From Anthoceros angustus (taxonomy: Eukaryota > Streptophyta > Anthocerotopsida > Anthocerotales > Anthocerotaceae), in the NCBI GenBank assembly GCA_010909165.1, contig MU008216.1, positions 62,001 through 126,000 of the forward strand: 64,000 bases of DNA, read 5' to 3'. Below the pieces are notes generated by a model. It did not search any database, was not told where the DNA came from, and saw only the letters and a program-made list of their open reading frames with translations. Below, piece by piece: positions 13,437 through 23,970 of the stretch. Positions within the stretch are counted from its first letter, which is position 1, and each line of letters starts with the position of its first letter. Position numbers and translations under genes: made by a program.

Positions 13437-15058
13437 TGGTCGAAGGTGGACCACACCAGACGAAACGAGGAGGTGCCGGAGGAGAACCTTCATGGAGGAG
13501 CTCAAGAGGATGGCGGGCTGGGAGTGGGTGTCTCCACAGTGGGGAGCTAACGCTTTCTCAGAGATTCGGAGGAGGGATGCCAGGGCGGCATCCGGAGGGA
13601 ACGAGGACATTGGCCTGAGTCTGGAGCTTGAGGGCTGTGTCCAACTTGAGGAGCATGGTGGTGGTGCACAAGAGGGTGACCACATGGCTGCCGAGAGATG
13701 GCATACGCTTTGTGGACCTTCGCCGGTGGCGACGGACAACCCCAACAACGTGGCGGGAGGGAGCCTTTGGAGGAGGAGACTCCTGCGGTGGGGAGTGGAG
13801 GCGTGGTGGGCGTTGCGGAGGAGGGCCAAGGAGCGCATGCCTATGATGGTGAGGAGGGCGGTGAGGAGGAGGACACCAGAGGATGGGGAGAGCGGGAGCG
13901 AGGAGGAAGATGTGGAGATGGCGGATGAGGTCGAGGAAGACATGCCGACTACATTGCCACATGAAATTGGAGAATTGACGGAGCACCGGCGGTAAGCCAT
14001 TAGACGATGTCATAGCCGTGTTGTCAGCTACATGGGCGTGGTGGCGTGTACATGGGCGTGAGCCGGTTATGCGATGGAGGGTGGATAGAGAATGAGGAGG
14101 AGGATGAAGAGTCGTCCGATGAGGAAGGACGAGTGAGGAAGGCCTTCCACCGGTGTGTTGGAGCTAGTGTGTGCAAAATGGAGTGATGCCATGGTCGAGC
14201 CACGACGAAAGTTTGCGAGAAAGGCGGTGAGGAAGGTAGAGTATGAGTTTGCAAGTATAGAGCGCGAGGATATTGTGGCCAGGTTTGCGGTGCATCGCGG
14301 ACAAGGAACCACAATGTGGGCAAGAAGGTGCGTGGCAAGTTACTGGAGGGAGAAGGGAAGGATGCAAAATGGTTGCATCCGCCTAATGTGAGCACGAAGG
14401 CATGGAGAAAGGCGTGGAGCAAGCCGTGGTGACGCGGAAGCATGGTGTGTGTGGCCAACACCACGAAGCCGCAACGCCGGCAAGAATTGCGAACGAGCAT
14501 GGGACGAATCCCTTTGGTCCAGAGGAGCAAAGGAGTTCGAGAAACGGTATGTCCAACGCGGGGAGGGAGCGCAACTCGATGAGTTGAAGTGGGCAGCAAG
14601 GCATGGATTGGACAAAGATGCCGAGTCTTGGAGTGGTAAAATAGTCGTTGCTTAATGGAATGCTTGGTTGTGATATGTAGGTTTCGCTATGTAGGACGTG
14701 AGTCAAGTGATGCGTGTGCATGATGCAGGGAAGAAGGGAAGGAAAAGCGGTGGAAGGTGAAGGCCGGTCGTGAAGGAAGGCAGAACCCGGTGGAGAGAAG
14801 GAAGATGGAGGAAGGTGCCAAGCAGGAGCGTCACAAGTGATGCCGGAGGCAACGTGGATGGTGGGGATCCCGGAGGTGTGATGGCGTACACCGACAAGGC
14901 GATCACACGATCCGTGTCAAAAGCGTGAGTAGGGTGGCAACCCGACATCGAGAGATTGAATGCTATTCGCTTGCCGTCTGTAATTGTGGAAGTGGTGATT
15001 TGGCAGCCTATGGGGCCGGAGTGAAGGGCTAGCCATTGAGGCTAGTGGGTCGAATGCC
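13437..15058 (+). repeat. Tandem array unit C, 5'-truncated (about 1.6 kb)
   Basis: Third copy. It lacks roughly the first 380 bp of A and B and starts at the segment GAGGTGCCGGAGGAGAACCT (near 13470). Its 3' part is closer to A than to B: it keeps the ARHGLDKDAESWSGKIVVA end that B has altered. The motif AAGGTGGACCACACCAGACG occurs both at the start of C (near 13445) and just after its end (near 15065), which marks the tandem junction. Confidence 0.8.
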
Positions 15059-16029
15059 ACCACGGAAGGTGGACCACACCAGACGAAACGAGGAGGTGGC
15101 CGAAAGAGGGTCAAGCAAAGACAACGGGTGTTGAAGCCGCAAGAGGAGTCGAGTCGGACGGTGGCGAAGGGGTGTAGGCGCAAGTGACATAGGAATGGTT
15201 GGTACGCCTATGGGTAGGGGGCCGTTTGTGGAGGGGAATGTAAATGGTCGAGATGTTTTCCTGCGGACGATGGAGTCGTGCATGGGTGGACGGTGATGGT
15301 CAATTAGCAACAAACAAGAGGGAATTGGTCGCCCACCTTTGTAGCCTAGCATTGACATGGGTCCTTTGTGAAAGTGGTTATAGAGGTCATTTGGATAGGT
15401 GTAGGAAGATGTGGAGGAACCACGAAACCATTGGTGTTGGTCTCAAGAGTCACCAAGTGACGCCGCTCCGCGCCTGAGGCACATGTTGGTGGTGCACGCG
15501 ACGCATATGCCCATATCACGTGGATTTCGTATTGCATCAGTGGAAACAAAGCTGCAAGGGATAGAGGACGATTGAAGTGTCCAAAAAATTTGATTTAAAT
15601 TGTCAATAAAATCAAACACTTAGATATGTAAGGTATGAGAGTGACGTAAGGGTTAGCACATATATATTATTATATAAACAAGTCTTGATGCCTATATACG
15701 CATTTATACGTATACAAAGAGGCATGTAAATACACTAATATAATAGAAGTATAACAGATGGATGTGTACATATAAGCACACATACTTATGTCTTGAAGCC
15801 TACAAACATATATATGTATATTGAGTATATGCAAAGGAGGTAAAAGGAAGGAAGGACAGCCCGGGCTAGAGAGGTCATTGTAACAAGCAAGTTGAAAGAG
15901 GAATAGTGGAAGAGTATAAAATGGTGTGATAGGGGAGGTCCTTCTCACGGTCATGAAGGAGGAGGAGAAGTGAAAGAGTATAAAAGGGTGTGATAAGGGG
16001 CAATAAATAGGAGGGTGAGGTGAGAGGAG
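15059..16029. other. Flank of the array; AT-rich, no gene seen
   Basis: After the array, 15060-15560 is GC-balanced sequence with no recognisable protein. From about 15570 it becomes AT-rich with short ATATAT/ATGTATA runs (15655-15830). No RNA gene or terminal repeat was recognised. Confidence 0.4.
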
Positions 16030-16255
16030 AGAGACCAAGTATTGTGTTAAGATGGTGGGAGAAGGAAGAGAAAGAATGGACCAACTTAACACCAAGCCAC
16101 CATAAAGTGTTGCAATTTGAAGTGGTACATGAAGTGAGAGACCAAGCATTGTGTTAGGATGGTGGGAGAAGGAAGAGAAAGAATGGACCAACTTAACACC
16201 AAGCCATCAAACCATGCTGGAAGTTGGAAGTGGTACATAAAATTGCAACACGACT
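16030..16255 (+). repeat. Tandem duplication of about 110 bp of a short repeat family
   Basis: AGAGACCAAG[T/C]ATTGTGTTA through to GGTACATGAA occurs at 16030-16136 and again at 16137-16255. Related sequence (GTGTTAAGATGG ... AACTTAATACCAA ... TTGCAATGTGG) recurs at about 21065-21190. This suggests a small dispersed non-autonomous element. Target duplications are not evident. Confidence 0.6.
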
Positions 16256-16869
16256 TGTGGAACGCCAAATTTTGGGTCCACGGTTAGAAGAGGGGCAGAT
16301 GCCTCCTAGTTTTGTTCATATTAGTTAGGTTTTATTTTTCTTTTTTCACCAACAGGACACTGACGGGAAGACAGCAACAAGGAGTGACCAGTGGAGAAGC
16401 GGGCGGACAGGATTTACAGTCCCCCGACTGGATGGACAAAAAGGAGGAAAAATGGGATTCAAAACGTGTCCAACGGTCAGAAAGGACGGAGGTCCGGACA
16501 GGAGGTCCGGGAAAGTTTACGCGCGAGACAAAGGTTCGCGAAAGACCGAACCTGCAGAAAAGGAGGGCTGGTGCCGGGCCTAGTGGCGGCGGCGCCCGTC
16601 ATACCCGGACATGCAATGAGTAAAACTTACTCCACCGGAAGACGCGCGCGAAGGGTCGCGATAGGTCAGCGCCGCAAATTCCAGACAGGCGCGCGAGGTT
16701 GAAGGTGGTGCGCGAGCGACCGGGGCGGCGTGAGGAAGAGGCGCAAAGACTAAGGAGGAGCGATGCATGCATATATAGAGAAATCATCCTTGGCGCCGGA
16801 GGAGGAAATCGGCCGGCCTTCGAGGGTTTCGGACAAAAGGAAGACGAACCGGCGGGTTAGGGTCAGATC

Positions 16870-17060
16870 ATCGACCTTTTGCATGTCTGCTGATTTTTGT
16901 TCCTTGGTCTTTGGCAAATTGGTGAACAGCGGAGAATTTCTTCCTTGGCCTTCGTGGTTGAGGAATTCCAAACGTCAAGGGGAAAGGTCCTTGGCCTTTG
17001 GACAGGGAAATTTCGTCCTTGGCCTTTGGGTGTGGAAAATCCTCCTCACCCTATATATGG
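16870..17060 (+). repeat. CCTTGGCCTTTGG repeats near a TATA-like site
   Basis: Four imperfect TCCTTGGCCTTTGG-like motifs lie between 16900 and 17030, spaced about 35-50 bp. They are followed by CCTATATATGG at about 17050. They sit upstream of the gag-like ORF and may belong to its promoter or leader. The motif resembles the TTGTCCTTGG core of the 8.8-9.35 kb minisatellite, but no relationship is established. Confidence 0.35.
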
Positions 17061-17099
17061 TAGGGGAGTGTTTAGCTCATTTGAGTTGGTCGAGGACTA

Positions 17100-19870
17100 G
17101 CTGAGGACGGAGGCGGCTGAGGATGCACTGAGAACACTTAGAAGAATTGAGAGGAAAACTGACCGAGGAAGGATTTTTGGAGAAGATCGACCGCCCGTAA
17201 GGCAAAACGGAGATGAAGACGCAACAGCCCCGGAGGAGGAAGAGGCGCAAGGCCCAGCAAAGAAGGAGGGAGCCTCACGAAGGAGAAGAAGAAAGAAAAG
17301 CGAAGGAGAAGCCGAGAAGGATCGCCGAGAAGGAGGGGCCGGGATTTTTGTGTTTGATGCAAGTCTCCTCCAGAGACTTATGGGATTTTCGACAGCTGTC
17401 AATAAAATGTGCACCAAAGGTTTACGATAGGCATTGGGCCTATTCTAATGTGGAATTGGTTGAGTCTTGCTGACGGCTCGAGCGGAGGGAGAAACAGAGG
17501 ACTCGACGGAGGAACGCTGATGATCCAAAGGATGGACCGCCCAAAGACATTCGTAAGGTGTATGGGAGGCCGAAACCGAGAGTGATGGTGTGGCTCCCAC
17601 GAGAGGAATGAAGATGGAAGAGAGAGCGGTGGTCGACCTTCCCGAGGAAGCTCTCAAAGATGCTCATCGGAGGGATAGACGCCAAGAAGAAGAGCCGGAG
17701 GATGATAAGATTGCGACCTCAAGTGGAAGCTTTTACAAGGATAGTTTTTGACCACACCAACCACCTACTTGATGCATTCTTTCATTTCATGTGGAAGTCA
17801 AGCAAGGAGCTCACCGACTGGGGACAACCATGTCAAGGCCTATGAGCATCACCGAGACAAGTCCGAGGCCAAACATTGTGGATAATGAGGGGCGAGGCAC
17901 CCATTTGAGTACTTTGTGCGGTTGTGGGGGCACATGGGTTCTTGTGGAAGAAGAGCTGGAGGAGTCTTACCAGCTTGAAGTGGTCCCTCCGAGGGACTGA
18001 CAGGGTCCCTCTCCTAAGAAGGTGAAGAAGGCAGAGGAGGAACCCAAGGTGGAGCAAGGAGTGCTTCACCTCGGTGGTGATCTTGGATGATGAGACCACC
18101 CCTGGCCCCGACGCCAAGGAAGAAGAAGTGCCGTCTGTGGGGGCACAAGAGGAAGAGGTGGCGGTGCCACCATGTCTGAGGAGGCAACCCCATGGAGTGG
18201 TGGTGGAACTAACCCACCCCTGTGAGATGACCGAGTCAAGGTGAGTTCCACCCAACATCGATGGGGAGAGTGGAGAGACCGCCACCAAGAGAAAGGCGAG
18301 TCGACCCTGTGAGGGGAATGAGAAGACAAAGGCTTTGAAGGATCTCACGACCATCCGCCGCCTAATTGATACTCCATTAGTGAAGCAAGCCTTACAGAAG
18401 TAGAGGAGTTGGAGGTGAGAGCCGCCGATGACCAAGCGATTGCCCTCACCGTGGGGAGAAGGATAGCAAGGCTATCAAGGAGATGGCGCGCAAAGGCGCC
18501 TAGTTGACCGAGAGAAGGTTGGGGCTCAAGATTGAAGAACAAAGGCGAGACAAGAAAGTAGGGGAGCGAATGAAGGAAGTGGCTACCTCAATCGTAAGAT
18601 TGAGGAGACCGTCCGATGGGAAGGAGCAAGAGGAGGAAGAAACCTAGAAAAGAGAAAGAGAATAGGGACGATCAAGACTGCCCGGGAGGAATGAGAAGAC
18701 AAAGGCTTTGAAGGATCTCGACCATCGGCCTAATTGATACTCCATTAGTGAAGCAAGCCTTACGAGTAGAGGAGTTGGAGGTGAGAGGCATCGTCGGGGC
18801 CGGCCAAGCGACCTGATCGGTGGGAGAAGGATAGCAAGGCTATCAAGGAGATGGCGTTAAAGGCGCCTAGTTGACTGGAGAGGTTGGGGCTCGGCAAGAT
18901 TGAAGAACAAAGGCGAGACAAGAAAGTAGGGGAGCGAATGAAGGAAGTGGCTACCCTCAACGAAGATTGAGGCTGTCCGATGTGGGAAGGAGCGGCGGCG
19001 GCCTCTGCCTTGGTGAGAAGAAAGAGAATAGGGACGGAGGCATCTGAGGAGGTGCCAAGCCAAGAATGAAGAATCGAGGCCAAGCTCAAGGAGCCGGAGG
19101 AGGACAGCCACATGGAGCAAGGAGCGTGAGGAGCTCAAGCAAGCAACGGAGGTGACCAACGGTGGAAGGAAGAGGTAGCCCACCGGAGGAAAATGATGCA
19201 TCGATGTCGGTCGTCAGAAGCAACGCCCAGCCGATTATGCATGGCGCAAGGGATCTTGGAGGCATGGAAGAGAGATGCACGAGAATGTCACTCTGACCGT
19301 TTGAGTGAGGTGACGCTTGAGAGGGATGCTATGGTAAGATAGCCTCGGAGAGTGGCCCGAGGAATTTGATGAGATTTGTTTGAAGGGCCGTGGAGATGCA
19401 GTCCACTTACATGCTAGGGTCAACAAGTTTGCCAAGGAGATCGTTCCTTGTTGACAAGGAAGTTGTTGGGTCCCCACGATGACGGGAGATTTTGAAGAAT
19501 TGCGACCCTCAACCCGGAGATTCGGGACTTGGAGAGTGAAATGGATGCAAGGCTCAATGTGGGAGGAGCCAATGGAAGAGGAAGAGATTTCCAGCAGTAG
19601 AGTTGGTGGGGGTGTCTCAGGATGAGCGCACCAACACCCAACCGCCTGGAGGTAATTGCGCAAGACAGATGTTACAGAGAGGCCAAGGCCTCTACAAGAG
19701 CGCCTGCAAGAGGGGTGGCGCCCACCGCCTCATCACAAGATCGCCGAGACAGTGTGGAGGTTCCGCCGCGACGACGAGTGAAGAGATCCTGACAGGGAGC
19801 CCCAAGCCAAGAGGAGGAAGATGGTGGTTGGGCCAACGCCAAGAAGAAGTAGGCGATAGTTGGTAGGGGA
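17100..19870 (+). pseudogene. Gag-like acidic/coiled-coil ORF of a degenerate retroelement
   Basis: Protein-like segments follow one another on the plus strand in different frames. They are an acidic-basic block near 17110-17400 (RTLRRIERKTDRGRIFGEDR), ERAVVDLPEEALKDAHRRD near 17615-17670, and a coiled-coil block KIEEQRRDKKVGERMKEVA near 18530-18590 that is duplicated near 18895-18950. LNPEIRDLESEMDARLNVG near 19510-19565 and a basic tail ending near 19850 follow. A GGTAGGGGAG polypurine run (about 19863) and LTR-like sequence come next. No protease, reverse transcriptase or integrase was found, so it resembles a gag-only (TR-GAG-like) element. Stops and frameshifts make it non-coding. The retroelement assignment is inferred from composition and context, not a recognised domain. 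Confidence 0.4.
18315..19045 (+). repeat. Internal tandem duplication of about 370 bp
   Basis: A segment beginning GAATGAGAAGACAAAGGCTT occurs at 18315 and again at 18689. Long identical blocks are interrupted by clusters of small insertions and deletions. The duplication lies inside the gag-like ORF and shifts its frame. Confidence 0.85.
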
Positions 19871-19872
19871 GT

Positions 19873-20382
19873 GAATGGGTCATTAAGACCCCTAGGGGTT
19901 AGTGGGATTGTTAGGAGGTAGGTTAAGAACCTTTTAAGAGGCCACCTACTTAAAACCGTAAGCAACCCCACCTACCCCACCGACTTAATTAATGCTAGGG
20001 GTTTGGGGAGCTCCTATAAGAGGGGAGGAGCTCCCATAATAAAATGTCATGCCTTGCCTCCCGACCAGGTGCTTGTCTTGCTACACAAGCGCGGCCGACC
20101 GTGAGGGTGCATGGTGTCCGTAGGGTCTTGAGGTGCGGTGACTGTGGTGAGGGGCGGGCCCAAACCTTTCTTTCCGGAGGTAGCACCGGGTAGTGTTCGA
20201 GCGGTGAGGGAGCGCATTGTGGTTGCGTGACGGCTGCATCGGGAAGACCCCTAGCAAAATCCAAAGACGCTGGGACGCCCAGCCAAATGTCCGCCTAGGT
20301 CCGTGAGGGCAATGCCCTATGATCTCGAGGCGCTGGCCGGGAGGCTGTGAGGGCGCCTATGATAGTTAGCTAGGAAGAGTGG
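19873..20382 (+). promoter_or_regulatory. LTR-like sequence with hairpin-flanked TATA
   Basis: After a GGTAGGGGAG purine run the sequence TGAATGGGTC could begin a 3' LTR. At 20015 a TATAAG box sits between perfect 9-bp inverted repeats, GGGAGCTCC at 20006-20014 and GGAGCTCCC at 20027-20035. CCATAATAAAATG, an AATAAA-type polyadenylation motif, follows near 20035. The matching 5' LTR was not identified, so this is a suggestion. Confidence 0.35.
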
Positions 20383-20575
20383 AAGAGGTAGATTAGAGAA
20401 GAGAGGAGAAGAGAGGAGAAAAGAGAGAAAAGAGAAAAGAGAGAGAGAGAGAGAGAGGACGAGAGAGGAGCTAGAGAGGATAGGGAGCAAGAGAGGAGAA
20501 GGAAGGAGCAAGAGAGAAAAGAGAAAAGAGAGAAAAGAGAAGAGAGGAGGAAGAAACCTAGAAAAGAGAGGGAAG
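20383..20575 (+). repeat. GA-rich polypurine tract
   Basis: About 190 bp are almost purely purine, with GAGA, GAAAA and AGAGGAG runs. The phrase AGGAGGAAGAAACCTAGAAA closes it and also occurs at about 18635 inside the gag-like ORF. Such tracts can adopt triplex structure and recruit GAGA-binding proteins. No gene is encoded. Confidence 0.85.
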
Positions 20576-21190
20576 GTGAAATTTCAAGGGTCAGGACAAG
20601 AGCTTGAGGGGCGGCCCCAAATTTGTCACGAGAAGGGTCTTAGGGAGTGTAGGAACTGCTGGTGGGAGGATTGCCCATCAGACGGTGATTTGGGGTGGCC
20701 GCTGGCCGCATTGGGCGGTGCCTCTCGCGACGTAGGTCCGCGCCGACGGAGTCATCGCGGCGAGGGTAGTGTGACTTACCGAGGGTGGGTCACCGCGTGG
20801 CGCCTGTAGGAGGGGCGCTAGTCACGGCGCCTGTGACGGAGCCGGTGAGAGTCGAGAGGTCGTGAGGGCGCACCTCCATCCGCGGGAAGGGCTCCCCACT
20901 CCTTCGTGGGAACGAAACCCACTGCGAACCGTGATTAGGATAAGTGTGGCCTCTGGTCGAGGGTTCCGGGGTCCCGGAACCTCCCACCACATTTTGTAAC
21001 AAGGGCAGGTGGGAAATTATTAACAATGCTTGTGAGAGAGGGGTGTAAGGGGAGGTGGGAAGAGAGAGTGCCAGTTCGTGTTAAGATGGCTGCACCAAAC
21101 GGGGACAGAACTAACAAACTTAATACCAACCCTCCAAAACATGTTGCAATGTGGAAGTGTAACAAAAAATTGCAACATCCACTGTAACAT
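20576..21190. other. Gene-free; includes a copy of a short repeat family
   Basis: 20576-21000 shows no recognisable coding sequence and is probably the tail of the upstream retroelement. About 21065-21190 matches the 16.03-16.26 kb repeat family by order of motifs (GTGTTAAGATGG, AACTTAATACCAA, TTGCAATGTGG, AAATTGCAACA). Confidence 0.4.
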
Positions 21191-21203
21191 AGGGTGCCCT
21201 TTT

Positions 21204-21464
21204 CTAGTAGGGTGGATCATCCGGTTCTTCTTCAGCAATAACGCTCCACTCCTTGTCTGTGTTGTACCGCTTCGGAAGAGAATCCTGGAGCTTTTTCACC
21301 GAAAGCTGCTCCACAAAGTTAAAAGCATGAGGAATCGCAGTAACTGCATTTCCACTGAGGTTGGTGCTCCCTCGCTCGCCATCAATGTCTTCATATCCTC
21401 TCCATTGACTACCCTTTGAGGTGGACGTCCGGACACTACCATGAGAGGATTCTCTCAATTGCAT
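21204..21464 (-). CDS. Hypothetical 86-residue ORF or terminal exon
   Basis: This minus-strand frame reads from MQLRESSHG through PHAFNFVEQLSVKKLQDSLP to an acidic end (EEEPDDPPY) and a TAG stop. The composition is balanced, unlike the low-complexity shadow frames nearby, so it may be a real last exon or gene fragment. No family is recognised. Upstream exons on the minus strand (21500-22600) could not be defined. Confidence 0.3.
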   Translation of the reverse strand: MQLRESSHGSVRTSTSKGSQWRGYEDIDGERGSTNLSGNAVTAIPHAFNFVEQLSVKKLQDSLPKRYNTDKEWSVIAEEEPDDPPY

Positions 21465-22098
21465 AATAGCGGGTGGGGTTAGTTACCACATTCGGGATCT
21501 CATCCCCTCATCGTACGCGCCTCAGCCGATCTCCGCCTTTCGCCATCGCATTTTTCCGCCGCTCGACAAGGCATGGCGCCCCAACGCAATGGGGGTCGAT
21601 CTCGCATGCTTATTGTCTGTAGCGCCCTCGCGATCACCATCCCGCAATCTTCAAAACCTCTGTGGAAGTTGGCGGGAGGAAGTAAGAGAATTCGTATCCG
21701 GACTCTCGAACTCTTGATGAAAAAGGAGAGGCTCGAGCTCGGGAAATGAAATATGGATGTTTGAACTGCATCAACGGGATTACGATAAAGCCTAAACACC
21801 TGCTAGTTACGCTAAAACGGCTCTGAAGTAGTAGCAACGGTAGGTTCACTGAACACGGTCATCATTCATTTAACCTCAAATGCCTAAAATAGGCCCATTA
21901 CAAATTCCGATGCATCCACCTCAACTTATGCCATCATTTTCTAAGCACAGTGGCTGCACTCTCATTCAAGGTCCATCAGTCGCAACCGTTACGCCTCAAA
22001 TATCCTATTCCCTGGGACTGGAATATGAAGCCACTGTGGTCCCATCATCAAGACACTTGCTTAGTTATCATGATTTGCCCCAACAAGTTCAAATTTCA

Positions 22099-22200
22099 AT
22101 TGTAAATCATCCAACACCACACGTTACCACTTTATGTCACATGTCTATAATTGTAAATCATCCAACACCACACGTTACCACTTTATGTCACATGTCTATA
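22099..22200 (+). repeat. Perfect 51-bp direct duplication
   Basis: A 51-bp unit starting ATTGTAAATCATCCAACACC is present twice with no spacer (22099-22149, 22150-22200). The length is a multiple of three, so the plus-strand frame through it stays open. Nothing else suggests coding. Confidence 0.95.
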
Positions 22201-22720
22201 ATTGTGGGTGTGACTTTGATCCTGATTCAAAGTGCAGTTCTTCCCTCGCATGCACAGGTAGCTCTTGTAGATTTGCCGATGTTGAAGCATCGCTGATTCT
22301 CAGCAAGTGTTTGCTGAGTTGTACACGTTACAGAACTTTGCTTCAGCAGTTCCGTTGTTGCGCGGGACTTCTCATCAATTAGGTCTATTAGTCTAATCTG
22401 GGCACAAACCCTGGCGTAGAGAACTCCAAACTTTACAACGGCCCCAGTCGGTTACTTTCACCAGCGATCACAATTTTTCCCTGGAGGGGCCTTGAAGGGG
22501 AGAGGGCGTAAATCTTTTTCTCTAGCGGAGAAGCAGGCGTAAATCTTGCCTGTTTGCCGCGGCAGTCTATACATGTTTAAAGTAGCACTTATAGAAGCAC
22601 AACACTCGTGGCACATCCGGTCAAAGAGAGCACCGTAAACAAGTCAAAATACAAAGTTTGAAGAACTAATACGAGCCACTTTTCGAATATCAAGCTTACT
22701 TGGACAGTGAAAACGTGTGC

Positions 22721-23122
22721 TTAAGTCCAGAAACCGTACTGATCATCGTTGATCTTCAGCAGAGTGGTGTTGAGGATAACTTTCTCCCCAATCCACATTG
22801 CGTTCTTGGTATGATCATCCAAGGGATGCCCTGTATTGGGATGCACAAGCACAGACATGTTCCCCCTGTTCACTTGAAGCCAGGGGACAAATCGAGAAAA
22901 CTCTTCGGGGGTCTTCAGGTCCACCTCGAACATCCCTATCGGGTGCGGTCCAATTGGTTGGTCCCAGAACTTGAACACTTTCAGCTCTGGAAACTTCTGC
23001 TGAATTTCTTCTCTAAGCTTATATGCTTCATCCTTGTGCTTCTCCGAGGTGTGGAAAAAGTAGATATGCACATCGTATGACCTGATGGGAGGAGCGAACT
23101 TAACAGGACTTTCCGATGCCAT
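22721..23122 (-). CDS. DOPA 4,5-dioxygenase family protein
   Basis: This 133-residue protein belongs to the small single-domain DOPA 4,5-dioxygenase family (Dopa_diox, the fungal/bacterial type, unrelated to betalain LigB-type enzymes). The family is proposed to cleave the catechol ring of DOPA-like substrates extradiolically. Diagnostic segments are YDVHIYFFHTSEKH near residue 20, PIGPHPIGMFEVDL in the middle, FVPWLQVNRGNMSVLVHP and TGHPLDDHT. The conserved histidines likely to hold the metal are present. The length is usual for the family, and the coding part is one exon ending TGGACT-TAA. I chose the ATG at 23122 (MASESP). A 3' splice-like TTTGCAG lies just upstream near 23136, so the 5' UTR is probably spliced. 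It is divergent from the ankyrin gene. In vivo substrate is unknown. Confidence 0.9.
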   Translation of the reverse strand: MASESPVKFAPPIRSYDVHIYFFHTSEKHKDEAYKLREEIQQKFPELKVFKFWDQPIGPHPIGMFEVDLKTPEEFSRFVPWLQVNRGNMSVLVHPNTGHPLDDHTKNAMWIGEKVILNTTLLKINDDQYGFWT

Positions 23123-23970
23123 TTGCTGCACAGCCCTGCAAATGCAAGCCGGGCAAGACTGAAGTTAGAACTGACAGTGGTACGGTAACCCACTTGACAA
23201 ACAACCTGTGAGCAACCAGAGGAAATCTGTGCGCAACACCTAACAGCTGAAACCCCCATCCGACAGCTCCTGGGAAATCTTTGCCGATACTGTTTAGTCC
23301 GAAGTGACACAAATTGGGGGCGCAGCTGTTTGCCATCTTCAGGAAGGCATCAGAGCAGTCGTCATTCCGCTTCTCCAAGCACTCTACTAAGGGGGCACGC
23401 AATAACAATTCTACGACTCACAAATTTCATTCAGCTCCACAACGTGAAGGCTTTACGGAAGCATCAGCCATACATCAATTCATCAGACTAACATCCGCTG
23501 AAGCCTGCAACAGACGAGCTGACTCCGGCAGGGGTTCAACAACCAACCAGTCGCCAACAAAGACCGCGGAGAGTATGCCACCCATGCTAACACAAGTTCA
23601 ACACTGCGATAAGCAAACAGAGCTGGCCTACTTACAAGAAATCCCGAGGAATCCAGGCCCCCGTGTCAAGCCAATGCTCCAAACGAACAATCCTGCACCT
23701 TCATGCAACGGAAGTGTTGTCGCCTTCGCCTTAAAAGCAACAGCAGCTGGAGACGTCACGCAATATCTCAGAACCCCGGATGAAAGATTTCACACTCCGG
23801 AAGCTCAGAAGAAGGAGAGGCGGAAGGTTCGGCCAGCGGAGAACCACTGATGCAGTTGCAAAAGGAGTACTACTATACGACAAGTGTCTTTCGTCCCGGG
23901 TAAAGGAGACCGAAACTGGCAGCCCTAAACTGGGGCCAAAGCGACACGGTTTGGCCGGGAATCGCTAGTC
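23123..23970. other. Divergent intergenic region and probable 5' UTR
   Basis: This lies between the minus-strand dioxygenase and the plus-strand ankyrin gene, and probably holds both promoters and a spliced leader of the dioxygenase. An open plus-strand frame (23314-23850) has no recognisable features and is taken as chance. Confidence 0.5.

Noticed and set aside
23314-23850. 178-codon plus-strand ORF between dioxygenase and ankyrin genes
   Set aside because: No family features, lies over the probable spliced leader of the dioxygenase; best read as chance.
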